Positions 6,220-14,447 of a DNA stretch of 18,514 nt are shown piece by piece. Where the stretch lies: NCBI GenBank assembly GCA_051009015.1, contig JBPCWZ010000027.1:1-18514 (forward strand), given 5' to 3'. The position numbers and the translations under genes are program-made. The notes beneath the pieces are model-generated. The model saw only the letters and a program-made list of their open reading frames with translations, was not told the DNA's origin and ran no database searches. This stretch comes from JAHRAH01 sp051009015. Lineage in GTDB: Bacteria > Pseudomonadota > Gammaproteobacteria > Tethybacterales > Persebacteraceae. Numbering within the stretch: the stretch's first letter is position 1; each line of letters opens with the position of its first letter.

Positions 6220-7529
6220 CAAAACACATTATCGCCCCCGGCGGCGAACTCAAAGGCGAGTTTCGCGTGGAGTCGGACAAATCCATAACACACCGCGCAT
6301 TTCTAATCGCATCAATGGCGCGCGAGCCGAGCGAGGTTATCGCGCCGTTGATGAGCGCGGATACGAGGGCGAGCCTTGATGCGGCAAAGGTTTGCGGGGC
6401 GGATGTCAAAGAAAGCGGCGAAGGTTTTGTCATCAGCGGCGGCGAATTGCATGCGCCAAATAGTGAAAGCGGCATAATAGATTGCGGCAATGCCGGCACG
6501 CTGATACGGATTTTTTGCGGCATCGCCGCCGGTTGGAATGTGCAGTGCAAACTAACCGGCGATGAATCTTTAATGTCGCGCCCGATGCGCCGCGTTGTTT
6601 GGCCCCTGCGCGATATGGGCGCAAACATAGACATAAACGCCGAAGGCACGCCGCCGGTTGTTATCAACAAACAAAAAACACTGACCGGCGCGGCGCATCA
6701 AATAAAAATCGCCAGCGCGCAGGTTAAGAGTGCATTGCTTCTTGCCGGTTTGCGCGCGCGCGGGCAAACTTCGGTGCAAGAGCCGGTGATGAGCCGCGAC
6801 CATACCGAGCGAATGCTGGAATGTTTCGGCGTCAAAGTGCATCGCGATGGTTTATTGACTGCGGTTGATGGCGGGGCGGTTTTGCGCGGCGGTGCGTCTT
6901 TGCATATTCCCGCCGACATGTCATCGGCGGCGTTTTTTATGGCGGCGGCGGCGATGACTCCGGGCAGTGATTTGCTGCTGACCGATGTCGGCGTCAATGC
7001 CGGGCGTTTTGGCGTTGTGGATATTTTGCGGCGCATGGGCGCGGATGTGGATATTCTCAACCCGCGGCAGTTCGGCGGCGAGCCGGTAGCCGACATTCGC
7101 ATATTCGGCGGCGAGTTGCGCGGCGTGGAGATTGGCGCGGATGTCGTCCCTTCGGCGGTTGATGATTTGCCGGTGTTGCTTGTTGCGGCGGCGGTCGCCG
7201 AAGGCGAGACGATATTGACCGGCGCGGGAGAGTTGCGGCACAAGGAAAGCGACCGTTTGGCGGCGGTATATGACGGCTTGACGGCTCTGGGCGTGAGTTG
7301 CAAGTTGCAAGAAGACGGAATTATCGTGCGCGGCGGCGGCGGTTTTGGCGGCGGCGAGATAGAATCCTGCGGCGATCATCGGATAGCCATGGCTTTTTCC
7401 ATGGCCGCATTGCGGGCAAAAGGCGAGATTATCGTCAATGATTGCGACAATGTGCAAACTTCGTTTCCGTCCTTTGTGGCGACTGCGCAGGATGCCGGTT
7501 TGCGCATAACAAGCGCGGCGGCGGAATAA
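6216..7529 (+). CDS. aroA: AroA, 5-enolpyruvylshikimate-3-phosphate synthase
   Basis: The 437-residue enzyme joins PEP to shikimate 3-phosphate in the sixth shikimate-pathway step. SDKSITHRA carries Lys22, Ser23 and Arg27 at the same numbers as in E. coli. CGNAGTLIR is the PEP-site loop with its Gly intact. GDESLMSRPM, SAQVKSALLLAGL, ELRHKESDRL and CGDHRIAMA complete the signature. The RPM and SAQVKSA wording is closer to the Bacillus/cyanobacterial type than to the E. coli type. ATG 6216 overlaps the tyrA stop (ATGA) and has GGAGAA a few bases upstream; longer in-frame starts lie inside tyrA and are rejected. It is the last gene of the tRNA-fMet/hisA/hisC/tyrA/aroA set. Confidence 0.93.
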   Translation: MTKHIIAPGGELKGEFRVESDKSITHRAFLIASMAREPSEVIAPLMSADTRASLDAAKVCGADVKESGEGFVISGGELHAPNSESGIIDCGNAGTLIRIFCGIAAGWNVQCKLTGDESLMSRPMRRVVWPLRDMGANIDINAEGTPPVVINKQKTLTGAAHQIKIASAQVKSALLLAGLRARGQTSVQEPVMSRDHTERMLECFGVKVHRDGLLTAVDGGAVLRGGASLHIPADMSSAAFFMAAAAMTPGSDLLLTDVGVNAGRFGVVDILRRMGADVDILNPRQFGGEPVADIRIFGGELRGVEIGADVVPSAVDDLPVLLVAAAVAEGETILTGAGELRHKESDRLAAVYDGLTALGVSCKLQEDGIIVRGGGGFGGGEIESCGDHRIAMAFSMAALRAKGEIIVNDCDNVQTSFPSFVATAQDAGLRITSAAAE

Positions 7530-7539
7530 CGGCGGATGG

Positions 7540-7548
7540 TGTTATAAT
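7540..7548 (+). promoter_or_regulatory. Extended -10 promoter element before the TVP38-family gene
   Basis: TGTTATAAT is a perfect TGn-TATAAT extended -10 box in the 48-bp gap after aroA. No good -35 is found at 16-18 bp, as often with extended -10 promoters. The same nine bases recur at 17715-17723. Confidence 0.5.
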
Positions 7549-7577
7549 CTGCAAACTGGCAACCGGCGACCGAACGG

Positions 7578-8279
7578 ATGAAAAAACAAACCATGATTAA
7601 GATAGCAGTTGCCGCCGTTTTGGCGGTGGCGTTTGCGCTGTTGTATATCAACTTCGGCGAATACGCTTCTTTGGAGCGGATAAAGGCGGAGTTGGCTTCC
7701 TTCCGCGACTATTATGCCGCAAACCGCGCTTTGGTGATTGGCATTTTCTTCGCCGGTTATGTCGCCGTTACCGGCTTGTCTTTGCCGGGTGCGGCGATTA
7801 TGACGCTTCTGGCGGGCGCGCTTTTCGGCGTTGCCGCCGGTGTTGTCGTCGTGTCGTTTGCCAGCAGTATGGGCGCGACTTTGGCTTTTCTCGCCGCGCG
7901 TTTTTTGCTCGGCGAAACCCTGCAGAAAAAATATGCGGATAAACTGCAAAAGATAAACGAAGGCATAAACAAAGAAGGGCGGTTTTATTTGTTTGCCATG
8001 CGTTTGGTTCCGGCTTTGCCGTTTTTTCTTATTAACATTTTGATGGGCTTGACAAAGTTGCCCGCTCTTTCGTTTTACTGGGTCAGTCAGTTGGGAATGT
8101 TGCCGGGGACTATTGTGTTTGTTTATGCCGGCACCGAGTTGAGCAAGATTGACGGATTGGGCGGCATTTTGTCGCCGGGATTAATCGCCGCATTTGTCGC
8201 CTTGGGCTTGCTGCCGATTATTTCCAAAAAAATCATCGCCGCCATTCGCCAAAAGCGGCAAAACAAAAACGGCGGATAA
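7578..8279 (+). CDS. TVP38/TMEM64 (SNARE-associated, DedA-like) membrane protein
   Basis: The 233-residue inner-membrane protein has a membrane helix at about 7-25 and then the SNARE_assoc core: GYVAVTGLSLPGAAIMTLLAGALFG, FASSMGATLAFLAARFLLG, and the signature RLVPALPFFLINILMGL with FYWVSQLGMLPGTIVFVYAGTEL. It ends with a further helix and a basic tail. Members of this superfamily are linked to lipid scrambling or membrane homeostasis; the substrate here is unknown. The next gene, a flavin disulfide oxidoreductase, starts 23 bp downstream, and these two families often occur side by side or fused. An in-frame ATG at 7593 is a possible alternative start. No strong Shine-Dalgarno is present. Confidence 0.88.
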   Translation: MKKQTMIKIAVAAVLAVAFALLYINFGEYASLERIKAELASFRDYYAANRALVIGIFFAGYVAVTGLSLPGAAIMTLLAGALFGVAAGVVVVSFASSMGATLAFLAARFLLGETLQKKYADKLQKINEGINKEGRFYLFAMRLVPALPFFLINILMGLTKLPALSFYWVSQLGMLPGTIVFVYAGTELSKIDGLGGILSPGLIAAFVALGLLPIISKKIIAAIRQKRQNKNGG

Positions 8280-8302
8280 AAACAAAAAAGGGGAAAGAAA
8301 AA

Positions 8303-9754
8303 ATGGCAAAATATCAATACAACCTTGCCGTCATCGGCGCCGGTTCCGCCGGTTTGGTCAGTTCGTATGTCGCGGCGGCGGCGAAGGCAAAAGTCGCCCT
8401 GATAGAGCGGCACAAAATGGGCGGCGATTGTCTCAACACCGGCTGCGTGCCGTCCAAGGCGATTATCCGCTCGGCGTCCTTTATGCGCGATATCCGCCGC
8501 GCCAAACAACTGGGTTTTCGGCGCGCCGAAGCCGAGTTTGATTTTGCCGACATTATGGCGCGGGTGCATCGCGTCATCGCCGCGATAGAACCGCACGATT
8601 CGGTAGAGCGATATACCGAACTGGGAGTGGAATGTCATCAGGGCGAAGCGTCAATGCTTTCGCCGAACGAAGTGCAAGTCGGCGACAAGCGCCTGACGGC
8701 GCGCTCTATCATCATCGCCTCCGGCGCGCGCCCTTTTGTGCCGCCGATAAAAGGGCTGGACAAAGTGGATTACAAAACTTCCGACACCATCTGGCAAATC
8801 CGCGAGCAACCGAAGCGGATGATAGTCGTCGGCGGCGGACCCATCGGCACGGAACTCGCACAAGCATTTGCCTACCTCGGCAGCGAAGTCGTGCAAGTGG
8901 AAAGCAGCGAGCGCATTCTCATCAGGGAAGACAAAGACGCATCGCATCTGGTCATGGCGCAAATGAAAGAAGCGGGCGTGCAAGTGATGACAAAAGCGCG
9001 CGCGCAGGAGATAGAAGTCGGCAACGACGGGCAGGCGTATATGGTGCTTACCGATGTTGACAGCGGCGAAACAACCCGCCGCCCCTTTGATTTGCTGCTG
9101 CTTGCAGTCGGGCGTCAGCCAAATGGCGACAGCATCCCCGGGCTTGCCGAAACCGGCGTAAAGATAAACAAGCGCGGCGCGGTGGAAGTTGATGATTGTT
9201 TGCGCACGGCGGTGCCGAATATCTATGCCTGCGGCGATGTTATCGGCTCGTATCAATTTACGCACACTGCGGCGCATGGCGCGGTAACGGCGGTTAGAAA
9301 CGCGCTTACGCCTTTTTTGCCGTTCAAGAAAAAGATTGACTGGTCGGTTGTGCCGTGGTGCACTTTCAGTCATCCCGAAGTCGCCCGGGTCGGGCTTAAC
9401 GAGCAGGAAGCCAAAGCGCAAAACATTCCCTTTGAGGCGGTCAAATACGGCATTGACGATTTGGACCGCGCCATTGCCGACGAAGAAGCGGAAGGGTTCG
9501 TAAAACTTATTACTACGCCCAAAGGCAAGTTGCTCGGCGTGACCATTGTCGGCGCGCATGCCGGAGATTTGCTGCACGAATACATTTTGGCGATGAAGCA
9601 GGGGGCGACCGTAAAAGATGTCCATTCCATGATCCACATATACCCGACAATGGCGGAAGCAAGCCGCTTTGCCGCCGGAGAATGGAGCAAAAAACACCTG
9701 CCGCACAGGGCGCTGTCCGCATTCGGATGGATAAACCGCTTCCTGCGCGGCTGA
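8303..9754 (+). CDS. FAD-dependent pyridine nucleotide-disulfide oxidoreductase (LPD/MerA-like)
   Basis: The 483-residue flavoprotein has an FAD site (VIGAGSAGL, 10-18), the redox-active pair in GGDCLNTGCVPSK (Cys43, Cys48), an NAD(P) site (VVGGGPIGTELAQAF), the second FAD motif YACGDV, and a dimerisation domain. At the position of the catalytic His of lipoamide dehydrogenase (HPT), this protein has Tyr447 (HIYPTMAEA). There is no N-terminal metal-binding domain and no C-terminal Cys pair, so it is neither classical lipoamide dehydrogenase nor classical mercuric reductase. It belongs to the MerA-like group that travels with TVP38 proteins; its electron acceptor is unknown. AGGGG at 8289-8293 gives a good Shine-Dalgarno. 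It is probably cotranscribed with the TVP38 gene. Confidence 0.85.
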   Translation: MAKYQYNLAVIGAGSAGLVSSYVAAAAKAKVALIERHKMGGDCLNTGCVPSKAIIRSASFMRDIRRAKQLGFRRAEAEFDFADIMARVHRVIAAIEPHDSVERYTELGVECHQGEASMLSPNEVQVGDKRLTARSIIIASGARPFVPPIKGLDKVDYKTSDTIWQIREQPKRMIVVGGGPIGTELAQAFAYLGSEVVQVESSERILIREDKDASHLVMAQMKEAGVQVMTKARAQEIEVGNDGQAYMVLTDVDSGETTRRPFDLLLLAVGRQPNGDSIPGLAETGVKINKRGAVEVDDCLRTAVPNIYACGDVIGSYQFTHTAAHGAVTAVRNALTPFLPFKKKIDWSVVPWCTFSHPEVARVGLNEQEAKAQNIPFEAVKYGIDDLDRAIADEEAEGFVKLITTPKGKLLGVTIVGAHAGDLLHEYILAMKQGATVKDVHSMIHIYPTMAEASRFAAGEWSKKHLPHRALSAFGWINRFLRG

Positions 9755-9762
9755 CGGCAAAT

Positions 9763-9835
9763 CGTCATTTCCGCAAAAGCGGCGCGTTATAAAAGCCCCG
9801 AAAGTACGGCGCAAAAAGATGGCGGCGGGAATGAT
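9763..9835. repeat. Degenerate ATTCCC-type repeat pair between convergent genes
   Basis: CGTCATTTCCGCAAAAGCGG (9763-9782) contains a CCGC-AAAA-GCGG hairpin and resembles the CGTCATTCCCGCGAAAGCGG element read on the minus strand near 18264-18283. CGGGAATGAT (9826-9835) is a second fragment in inverse orientation. A wider pair, CGGCGCAA (9807-9814) with TTGCGCCG (9847-9854), could also fold. The site separates two convergent operons and may help end transcription, though no U-run follows. Confidence 0.5.
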
Positions 9836-9857
9836 GAAAGGGTTTGTTGCGCCGCCC

Positions 9858-10742
9858 TTATTCCGCCCGTTTTTCTCCGTGCAGCACCATCATTATTCCG
9901 CAAAAAACGATGACGGCGATTCCCAGCCATTCGCGCGCATCCGGAATGTCGCCGTGCAGAATTAATCCGATAATCACCGCCGCCGCAATTTCCCAATAAG
10001 TAAACAGCGCGAGAAACGCCGCTTTTGCATATTTGAACGCAAGCGCCAACAAATAATGCGCAAGCGCGATGACTCCGCCGATGACGGCGAAAAGGGCAAC
10101 TTCACCGGCGCTTGGCAGTTTTGTTTCCACAAAAAACATCAGCGGCAAAAGAATTGCCGCACCGACCGCCCCCACATAAAAACTCCCGATTTCGGGCGGG
10201 GCGGCGGGAAATTTGCGCGAAGTGAGCAGGAATAAAGCGTAAAATACGCCGCAGATAATCGCATAGATGTTGTGCCATTCCAAACCGGCGTCCGGACGCG
10301 CAATTAATAACACGCCGCCGAAACCGCCCGCGATGTAAATGAAATGAGAAGCGCGCACGCGTTCGCCCAATACCGCAAACGACAGCGCGGCGACAATAAA
10401 CGGCGCAACCAGCGACAACGCAGTAGCGCGCGCCAGCGGGATTACGGAAATTGATAATACAAAAAACAATATGGCAACGGACAACAACGCGCCGCGAATG
10501 ATTTGCGCGCGCGGATGAAACGCATGAATCAATTTTCCGCGATGGCGAAAAATGACGAACGGCGCCAGCCACAAAAAGTGCGCGGTAAACCGCCCGCACA
10601 TTACTTCCAGGGGCGGCAACGACGCCATTAAACTTTTGCCGATGCCTTCGCCGAGAGGTATAAGCGTAAATGCGCCGACAATCAGCAATGCCCCCAGCAC
10701 CCGCCGCTCCGAATGTTGCGTTTTGGAAAGTCCGTTTGGCAT
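9858..10742 (-). CDS. EamA/DMT-superfamily permease
   Basis: The 294-residue protein is strongly hydrophobic with about ten membrane segments arranged as two EamA repeats. The first runs from VLGALLIVGAFTLIPLGEGIGK through LARATALSLVAPFIVAALSFAVLGE, and the second from the NIYAIICGVFYALFLLTS region to a Gly-rich last helix. The PLARATALSLVAPFIVAALS stretch ending GER is typical of drug/metabolite exporters of the RhaT/YdcZ-like group. The substrate is unknown. The ATG at 10742 is preferred; the longer open frame runs back into the aldo/keto reductase gene 17 bp upstream. It is the last gene of the minus-strand run. A small inverted repeat (AACGC/GCGTT, 10743-10757) sits just before the start codon. 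Confidence 0.82.
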   Translation of the reverse strand: MPNGLSKTQHSERRVLGALLIVGAFTLIPLGEGIGKSLMASLPPLEVMCGRFTAHFLWLAPFVIFRHRGKLIHAFHPRAQIIRGALLSVAILFFVLSISVIPLARATALSLVAPFIVAALSFAVLGERVRASHFIYIAGGFGGVLLIARPDAGLEWHNIYAIICGVFYALFLLTSRKFPAAPPEIGSFYVGAVGAAILLPLMFFVETKLPSAGEVALFAVIGGVIALAHYLLALAFKYAKAAFLALFTYWEIAAAVIIGLILHGDIPDAREWLGIAVIVFCGIMMVLHGEKRAE

Positions 10743-10759
10743 AACGCTTCGGGCGTTTA

Positions 10760-11800
10760 TTAATGAGTCAGATAAAACCCGTGGGTTTTTGCCGCCGCGT
10801 TTAATTCTTCGCGGCATTGGGGCGGCAGGGTTATGTTGCCGGCGTTTATATTTTCGCGCAACTGCTGCGGGGTTGTCGCGCCGATGATGGACGAAGTTAC
10901 GAAAGATTGGCAAACCGAAAATGCTATTGCCATCGCCGCCGGAGTCATCCCGTGTTTTTTGGCGATGGCTGCATAATCCGCCGTTGCCGCTTGCGCCCGC
11001 TTGCTCATATACATATGGCTGTAATAATCGCCTTCCGTTGTCATCCTCGCCCCGGCCGGTTTTTTATCATGCAGATACTTGCCCGATAACACGCCAAAAG
11101 CAAGCGGCGAATAGGGCAGCAAGCCGCATTTCTCCCGCACCGATATTTCCGCCATTCCCACTTCGTAGTTGCGGTTTAGCAAGTTATAAGGGTTTTGCAC
11201 CGACTCCACTTTTGGCATTCCCGTATCGCGCGCCAAACGCAAACACTCGCCAAGCCCCCACGGCGTTTCGTTGGAAAGCCCGATGGCGCGGATCTTTCCC
11301 GCCTTTTGACATTCCGCCAGCACCGCCAAACTCTCGGCAAGCGGCGTCATCGTTTCATCTTCCAAATGCGCATACAGCGGGCGCCCGAAAAAGTTGGTAT
11401 TGCGGTCGGGCCAATGCATCTGATACAAATCTATCCTGTCGGTTTGCAGCCGCCGCAAACTTTCGTCAATCGCTTTTTGGATGTGCGTTTTTGTCAATCT
11501 CGTGCCGCCGCGCATCCAGCCAATCCCCGCTCCGGCGACTTTGCTTGCGATAACCATAGCATTGCGCCGCCCGGTCTTCGCCAGCCAGTTGCCGATATAT
11601 TGTTCGGTTGCGCCCTGTTTTTTGGCGTCTATCGGCGAGGGGTATATCTCCGCCGTGTCAATGAAGTTTATGCCGTTGCCTGTGGCGATGTCCAGTTGTT
11701 CGTGCGCTTGCGCTTCGGTGTTTTGTTGCCCGAATGTCATCGTGCCGAGGCAGATGACGCTGACTTTTATGCCGCTTGTGCCGAGTTCGCGTTGTTGCAT
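10760..11800 (-). CDS. tas: Aldo/keto reductase, Tas type
   Basis: The 346-residue protein is an NADPH-dependent aldo/keto reductase with strong similarity to E. coli Tas throughout: LGTMTFGQQNTEAQAHEQLD, NFIDTAEIYP (catalytic Asp and Tyr), VIASKVAG (catalytic Lys), DLYQMHWPDR (His), IGLSNETPWG, QNPYNLLNR and SSIIGATTPQQL. Tas was found as a suppressor that restores tyrosine synthesis in starved E. coli; its natural substrate is unclear, so the name is by resemblance. The gene lies 20 bp after prpE and 17 bp before the EamA gene in the same direction. The upstream spacer is rich in AAC and lacks a Shine-Dalgarno. Confidence 0.87.
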   Translation of the reverse strand: MQQRELGTSGIKVSVICLGTMTFGQQNTEAQAHEQLDIATGNGINFIDTAEIYPSPIDAKKQGATEQYIGNWLAKTGRRNAMVIASKVAGAGIGWMRGGTRLTKTHIQKAIDESLRRLQTDRIDLYQMHWPDRNTNFFGRPLYAHLEDETMTPLAESLAVLAECQKAGKIRAIGLSNETPWGLGECLRLARDTGMPKVESVQNPYNLLNRNYEVGMAEISVREKCGLLPYSPLAFGVLSGKYLHDKKPAGARMTTEGDYYSHMYMSKRAQAATADYAAIAKKHGMTPAAMAIAFSVCQSFVTSSIIGATTPQQLRENINAGNITLPPQCREELNAAAKTHGFYLTH

Positions 11801-11820
11801 TGTTGTTATCGTTGTTATTG

Positions 11821-13707
11821 TTATTTGGCAAGCCGCGCCAATACCGGCGCTATCTCCGGCAATATCGCCGGGTCGTCTATGGTCGGCGGCGTTATGACTT
11901 CTTCGCCGTTTGCCATCTTGCGCATTGTCGCACGCAATATCTTGCCGCTGCGGGTTTTTGGCAGGCGTGCAACAACAGCGACTTTCTTAAAAGCCGCCAC
12001 CGCCCCTATCTCGGCGCGCACCATCGCTATCAACTCCGCGCAAATATCGTCTTCGCTTCGCGATACGCCGTTGTTGAGGACGACCAAACCCAGCGGCAGT
12101 TCGCCTTTGAGATTATCGGCAATGCCAAAAACCGCCGCCTCGGCGACATCGGCATGCCGCGTCAACACTTCTTCCATCTGCCCCGTGGACAAACGATGGG
12201 CGGCGACATTTATCACATCGTCTATCCTGCTCATAATATGCACATAACCATCGCCGTCAATCATTCCCGAATCGCCGCTGAGATAAAACCCTTCATAGCG
12301 GCTGAAATATTCCCCGCGCATGCGCTCGCGCCCGCGCCAGATAGTGGAAAAAGCCCCCGGCGGCAGCGGCAGTTTTACCGCCAAATTGCCAAGTTGTCCG
12401 GCGGCGACTTGTTTGCCATCGCCATCCAGCGCGCGCAAATCATAACCGGGCATTGCCATCGTCGCCGAGCCGGTTTTTAGCGGAAAATGTTCCACGCCCA
12501 GCGGATTCGCCGCTATCGCCCAGCCGGTTTCGGTCTGCCACCAATGGTCTATCACCGGCACTTGCAAATGCCGCCGCAGCCATTCAATGGTATCCGGGTC
12601 CGACCGCTCTCCGGCAAGAAACTGCGAGCGGAGTTTTGACATATCATAACCGCTTGTCATCCTGCCCTGCGGGTCTTCTTTTTTTATCGCGCGCACCGCA
12701 GTCGGCGCGGTAAACATGGATACGACATTATGCTCGCCGATGACGCGCCAAAAAGCCCCGGCATCCGGCGTCCCCACCGGCTTGCCTTCGTAGAGTATGG
12801 TAGTGTTGCGATTCAACAGCGGCGCATAAACAATATAAGAATGCCCCACCACCCAGCCGATATCCGATGCCGCCCAATACGCTTCGCCGGGGGCGACATC
12901 ATAGATATGGCGCATCGTCCAAAGCAATGCCGCCGCATGCCCGCCGTTATCGCGCACGATTCCCTTCGGCTTGCCGGTCGTGCCGGAAGTGTGAAGGATA
13001 TAAAGCGGGTCTGTCGCCGCTACCGCTACGCATTCGGCGGGTTCGGCTTTTTCCACCGCCGTTTGCCAATCGTCATCGCGTCCGCCGACAAGTTCGCCGG
13101 GCAGTTGTTCGCGGCGCAATATCAGGCATTTGTCAACTTTGTGCTTGCTAATGCGCAAAGCATCATCCAGCAGTTTTTTGTAATTGACCACCCGCCCGGG
13201 TTCCAAGCCGCACGATGATGCGAGGACTATTTTCGCCCCGGCGTCTTCAATGCGCGCCGCCAGTTCGTTGGCGCCAAAACCGCCAAACACCACCGCATGC
13301 ACCGCCCCCAACCGCGCGCAGGCAAGCATGGCAAAAACCGCCTCCGGCGTCATTCCCATATAAATAACGGCGACATCGCCCTTGCCAATGCCGCGGGCGG
13401 CAAGCGCGCCGGCAAGGCGGGCGGTTTCGCTTTGCAACTCGGCATAAGTAATAATGCGCTTGACACCGGCGAGCGGGCTGTCGTAGATGATCGCCGCCTG
13501 TTCGCCATATCCATCGCGGACATGGCGGTCAACGGCATTTTCGCAAGTGTTCAATTCGCCGCCGTCAAACCAGCGATAAAAAGGCGCATCGGAACAATCC
13601 AGCACAACGCGCCATTTCTTCCGCCAGACAAGTTTCGCGGCGGCATCCCCCCAAAACCCCTCCGCATCATCCCGCGCGCGCAAAAACACCCCCCGATAAT
13701 CCGACAT
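11821..13707 (-). CDS. prpE: Propionyl-CoA synthetase (acyl-CoA synthetase, PrpE type)
   Basis: The 628-residue adenylate-forming enzyme activates a short-chain acid (propionate, possibly acetate) with ATP and CoA. Visible are the N-terminal ACS segment (FWGDAAAKLVWRKKW), the P-loop-like LHTSGTTGKPKGI, WAASDIGWVVGHSYIVYAPL, the DHWWQTETGW adenylate motif, YLSGDSG, DDVINVAAHRLSTGQMEEVL, and the acetylatable lysine in KTRSGKILRATMRK (K589; K592 in Salmonella PrpE). AAHRLSTG is the PrpE wording, whereas acetyl-CoA synthetase has SGHRLGT. I chose ATG 13707, which gives the family N-terminus MSDYRGVF; ATG 13725 and a start at 13791 are also open. No methylcitrate-cycle genes are in the window. A 131-bp gap to the rhomboid gene may hold its own promoter. 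Confidence 0.88.
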   Translation of the reverse strand: MSDYRGVFLRARDDAEGFWGDAAAKLVWRKKWRVVLDCSDAPFYRWFDGGELNTCENAVDRHVRDGYGEQAAIIYDSPLAGVKRIITYAELQSETARLAGALAARGIGKGDVAVIYMGMTPEAVFAMLACARLGAVHAVVFGGFGANELAARIEDAGAKIVLASSCGLEPGRVVNYKKLLDDALRISKHKVDKCLILRREQLPGELVGGRDDDWQTAVEKAEPAECVAVAATDPLYILHTSGTTGKPKGIVRDNGGHAAALLWTMRHIYDVAPGEAYWAASDIGWVVGHSYIVYAPLLNRNTTILYEGKPVGTPDAGAFWRVIGEHNVVSMFTAPTAVRAIKKEDPQGRMTSGYDMSKLRSQFLAGERSDPDTIEWLRRHLQVPVIDHWWQTETGWAIAANPLGVEHFPLKTGSATMAMPGYDLRALDGDGKQVAAGQLGNLAVKLPLPPGAFSTIWRGRERMRGEYFSRYEGFYLSGDSGMIDGDGYVHIMSRIDDVINVAAHRLSTGQMEEVLTRHADVAEAAVFGIADNLKGELPLGLVVLNNGVSRSEDDICAELIAMVRAEIGAVAAFKKVAVVARLPKTRSGKILRATMRKMANGEEVITPPTIDDPAILPEIAPVLARLAK

Positions 13708-13819
13708 TTCAGGATTGTATAACATAGCGGGCTGAATTGTGCCTTTTTGCCTCCCGCTTCTTTCGGATTTGCGGGCGGGCGCAAAGGGCAACTAATGGAT
13801 AAAATATTTTACAACACTC

Positions 13820-13847
13820 CTTATAATGCCATTCGCGCTTATAACAA
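13820..13847 (-). promoter_or_regulatory. Candidate promoter for prpE-tas-eamA
   Basis: Read on the minus strand, TTGTTA (13847-13842) and TATAAG (13825-13820) are 16 bp apart, overlapping the 3' end of the rhomboid gene. The transcript would have a long leader of over 100 nt before ATG 13707. I saw no recognisable riboswitch fold in that leader. Confidence 0.3.
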
Positions 13848-14417
13848 CCGGCGGGGGAAGTGAAAATAGCCGAATGCTGCGCCGAGGGCGAAGCCCGCCA
13901 GATGTGCGGTGTGGGCGAAGAAGTGCCAGCCGGAAATGACGCCGATGATGTCCAGCATTACAAAAAAAGCCGCCACCGACGACAGGCGAAAAGGCGGCAG
14001 GCGCAAAATGTCGTGCAGCAGCATAAACCTGACCGGCATTTTGCCGAACGGAAAAACCGCGCAGCCGAGCATTGCCAAAACCGCCGCGCTAATGCCGACG
14101 GCGGGGGAGTCGCTAAAAAGATTGTTTGCCAGATGACCGGCAAGCGCGCCGCCGCCAAAAAGCAAAAGCCACCGCCGCATTCCCAAAAGCGGAAGTAGCA
14201 GTTGCCCGCCGATAAAAAACAGCGCCGCAACATTAAGAAGGGCATGCAAAAAACCGGCATGCATAAAAGTCGCCAGCAAAAAATACTGCGGCGACCATCT
14301 GCTGCCAAACAGGTCAACCAGCCATTCGGGCGGGTGCGAAAAAAGCAAAGCGCCGGCAAAAGACGCGCCGCCGATGACATAAACCGGCGCAAAGCCGGGA
14401 ATAAAAAACCGCCGCAT
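13839..14417 (-). CDS. Rhomboid-family intramembrane serine protease
   Basis: The 192-residue protein has six membrane segments and the rhomboid signatures: the H-x4-H-x3-N motif of the second helix (His53, His58, Asn62), the catalytic serine Ser110 in VGIS, and the catalytic His172 in AHLAGFALG of the last helix. The serine motif reads G-I-S-A rather than the commoner G-x-S-G, but Ser and His are both in place, so it should be active. Rhomboids cut transmembrane substrates; the target is unknown. It follows the exonuclease gene by 30 bp. An LFG-S-R-W-S-P-Q-Y segment corresponds to the first loop. No Shine-Dalgarno is visible before ATG 14417. Confidence 0.85.
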   Translation of the reverse strand: MRRFFIPGFAPVYVIGGASFAGALLFSHPPEWLVDLFGSRWSPQYFLLATFMHAGFLHALLNVAALFFIGGQLLLPLLGMRRWLLLFGGGALAGHLANNLFSDSPAVGISAAVLAMLGCAVFPFGKMPVRFMLLHDILRLPPFRLSSVAAFFVMLDIIGVISGWHFFAHTAHLAGFALGAAFGYFHFPRRLL

Positions 14418-14447
14418 AACAATGCCGGAAAGGTTAACAGGAGTGTG

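Noticed and set aside
8303..9754. Mercuric reductase or lipoamide dehydrogenase call
   Set aside because: It lacks the N-terminal metal-binding domain and C-terminal Cys pair of MerA, and the catalytic His of lipoamide dehydrogenase is Tyr.
8651..9814. 387-codon open frame antisense to the flavin oxidoreductase
   Set aside because: It is a GC-driven shadow: no recognisable domain, and the plus strand has clear FAD/NAD motifs over the whole length.
10743..10757. Intrinsic terminator between tas and the EamA gene
   Set aside because: The stem is only 5 bp with no U-run, and the genes are 17 bp apart in the same direction.
11195..13218. Long plus-strand open frames antisense to tas and prpE
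   Set aside because: They have no family motifs and low-complexity composition; the minus-strand genes are unambiguous.
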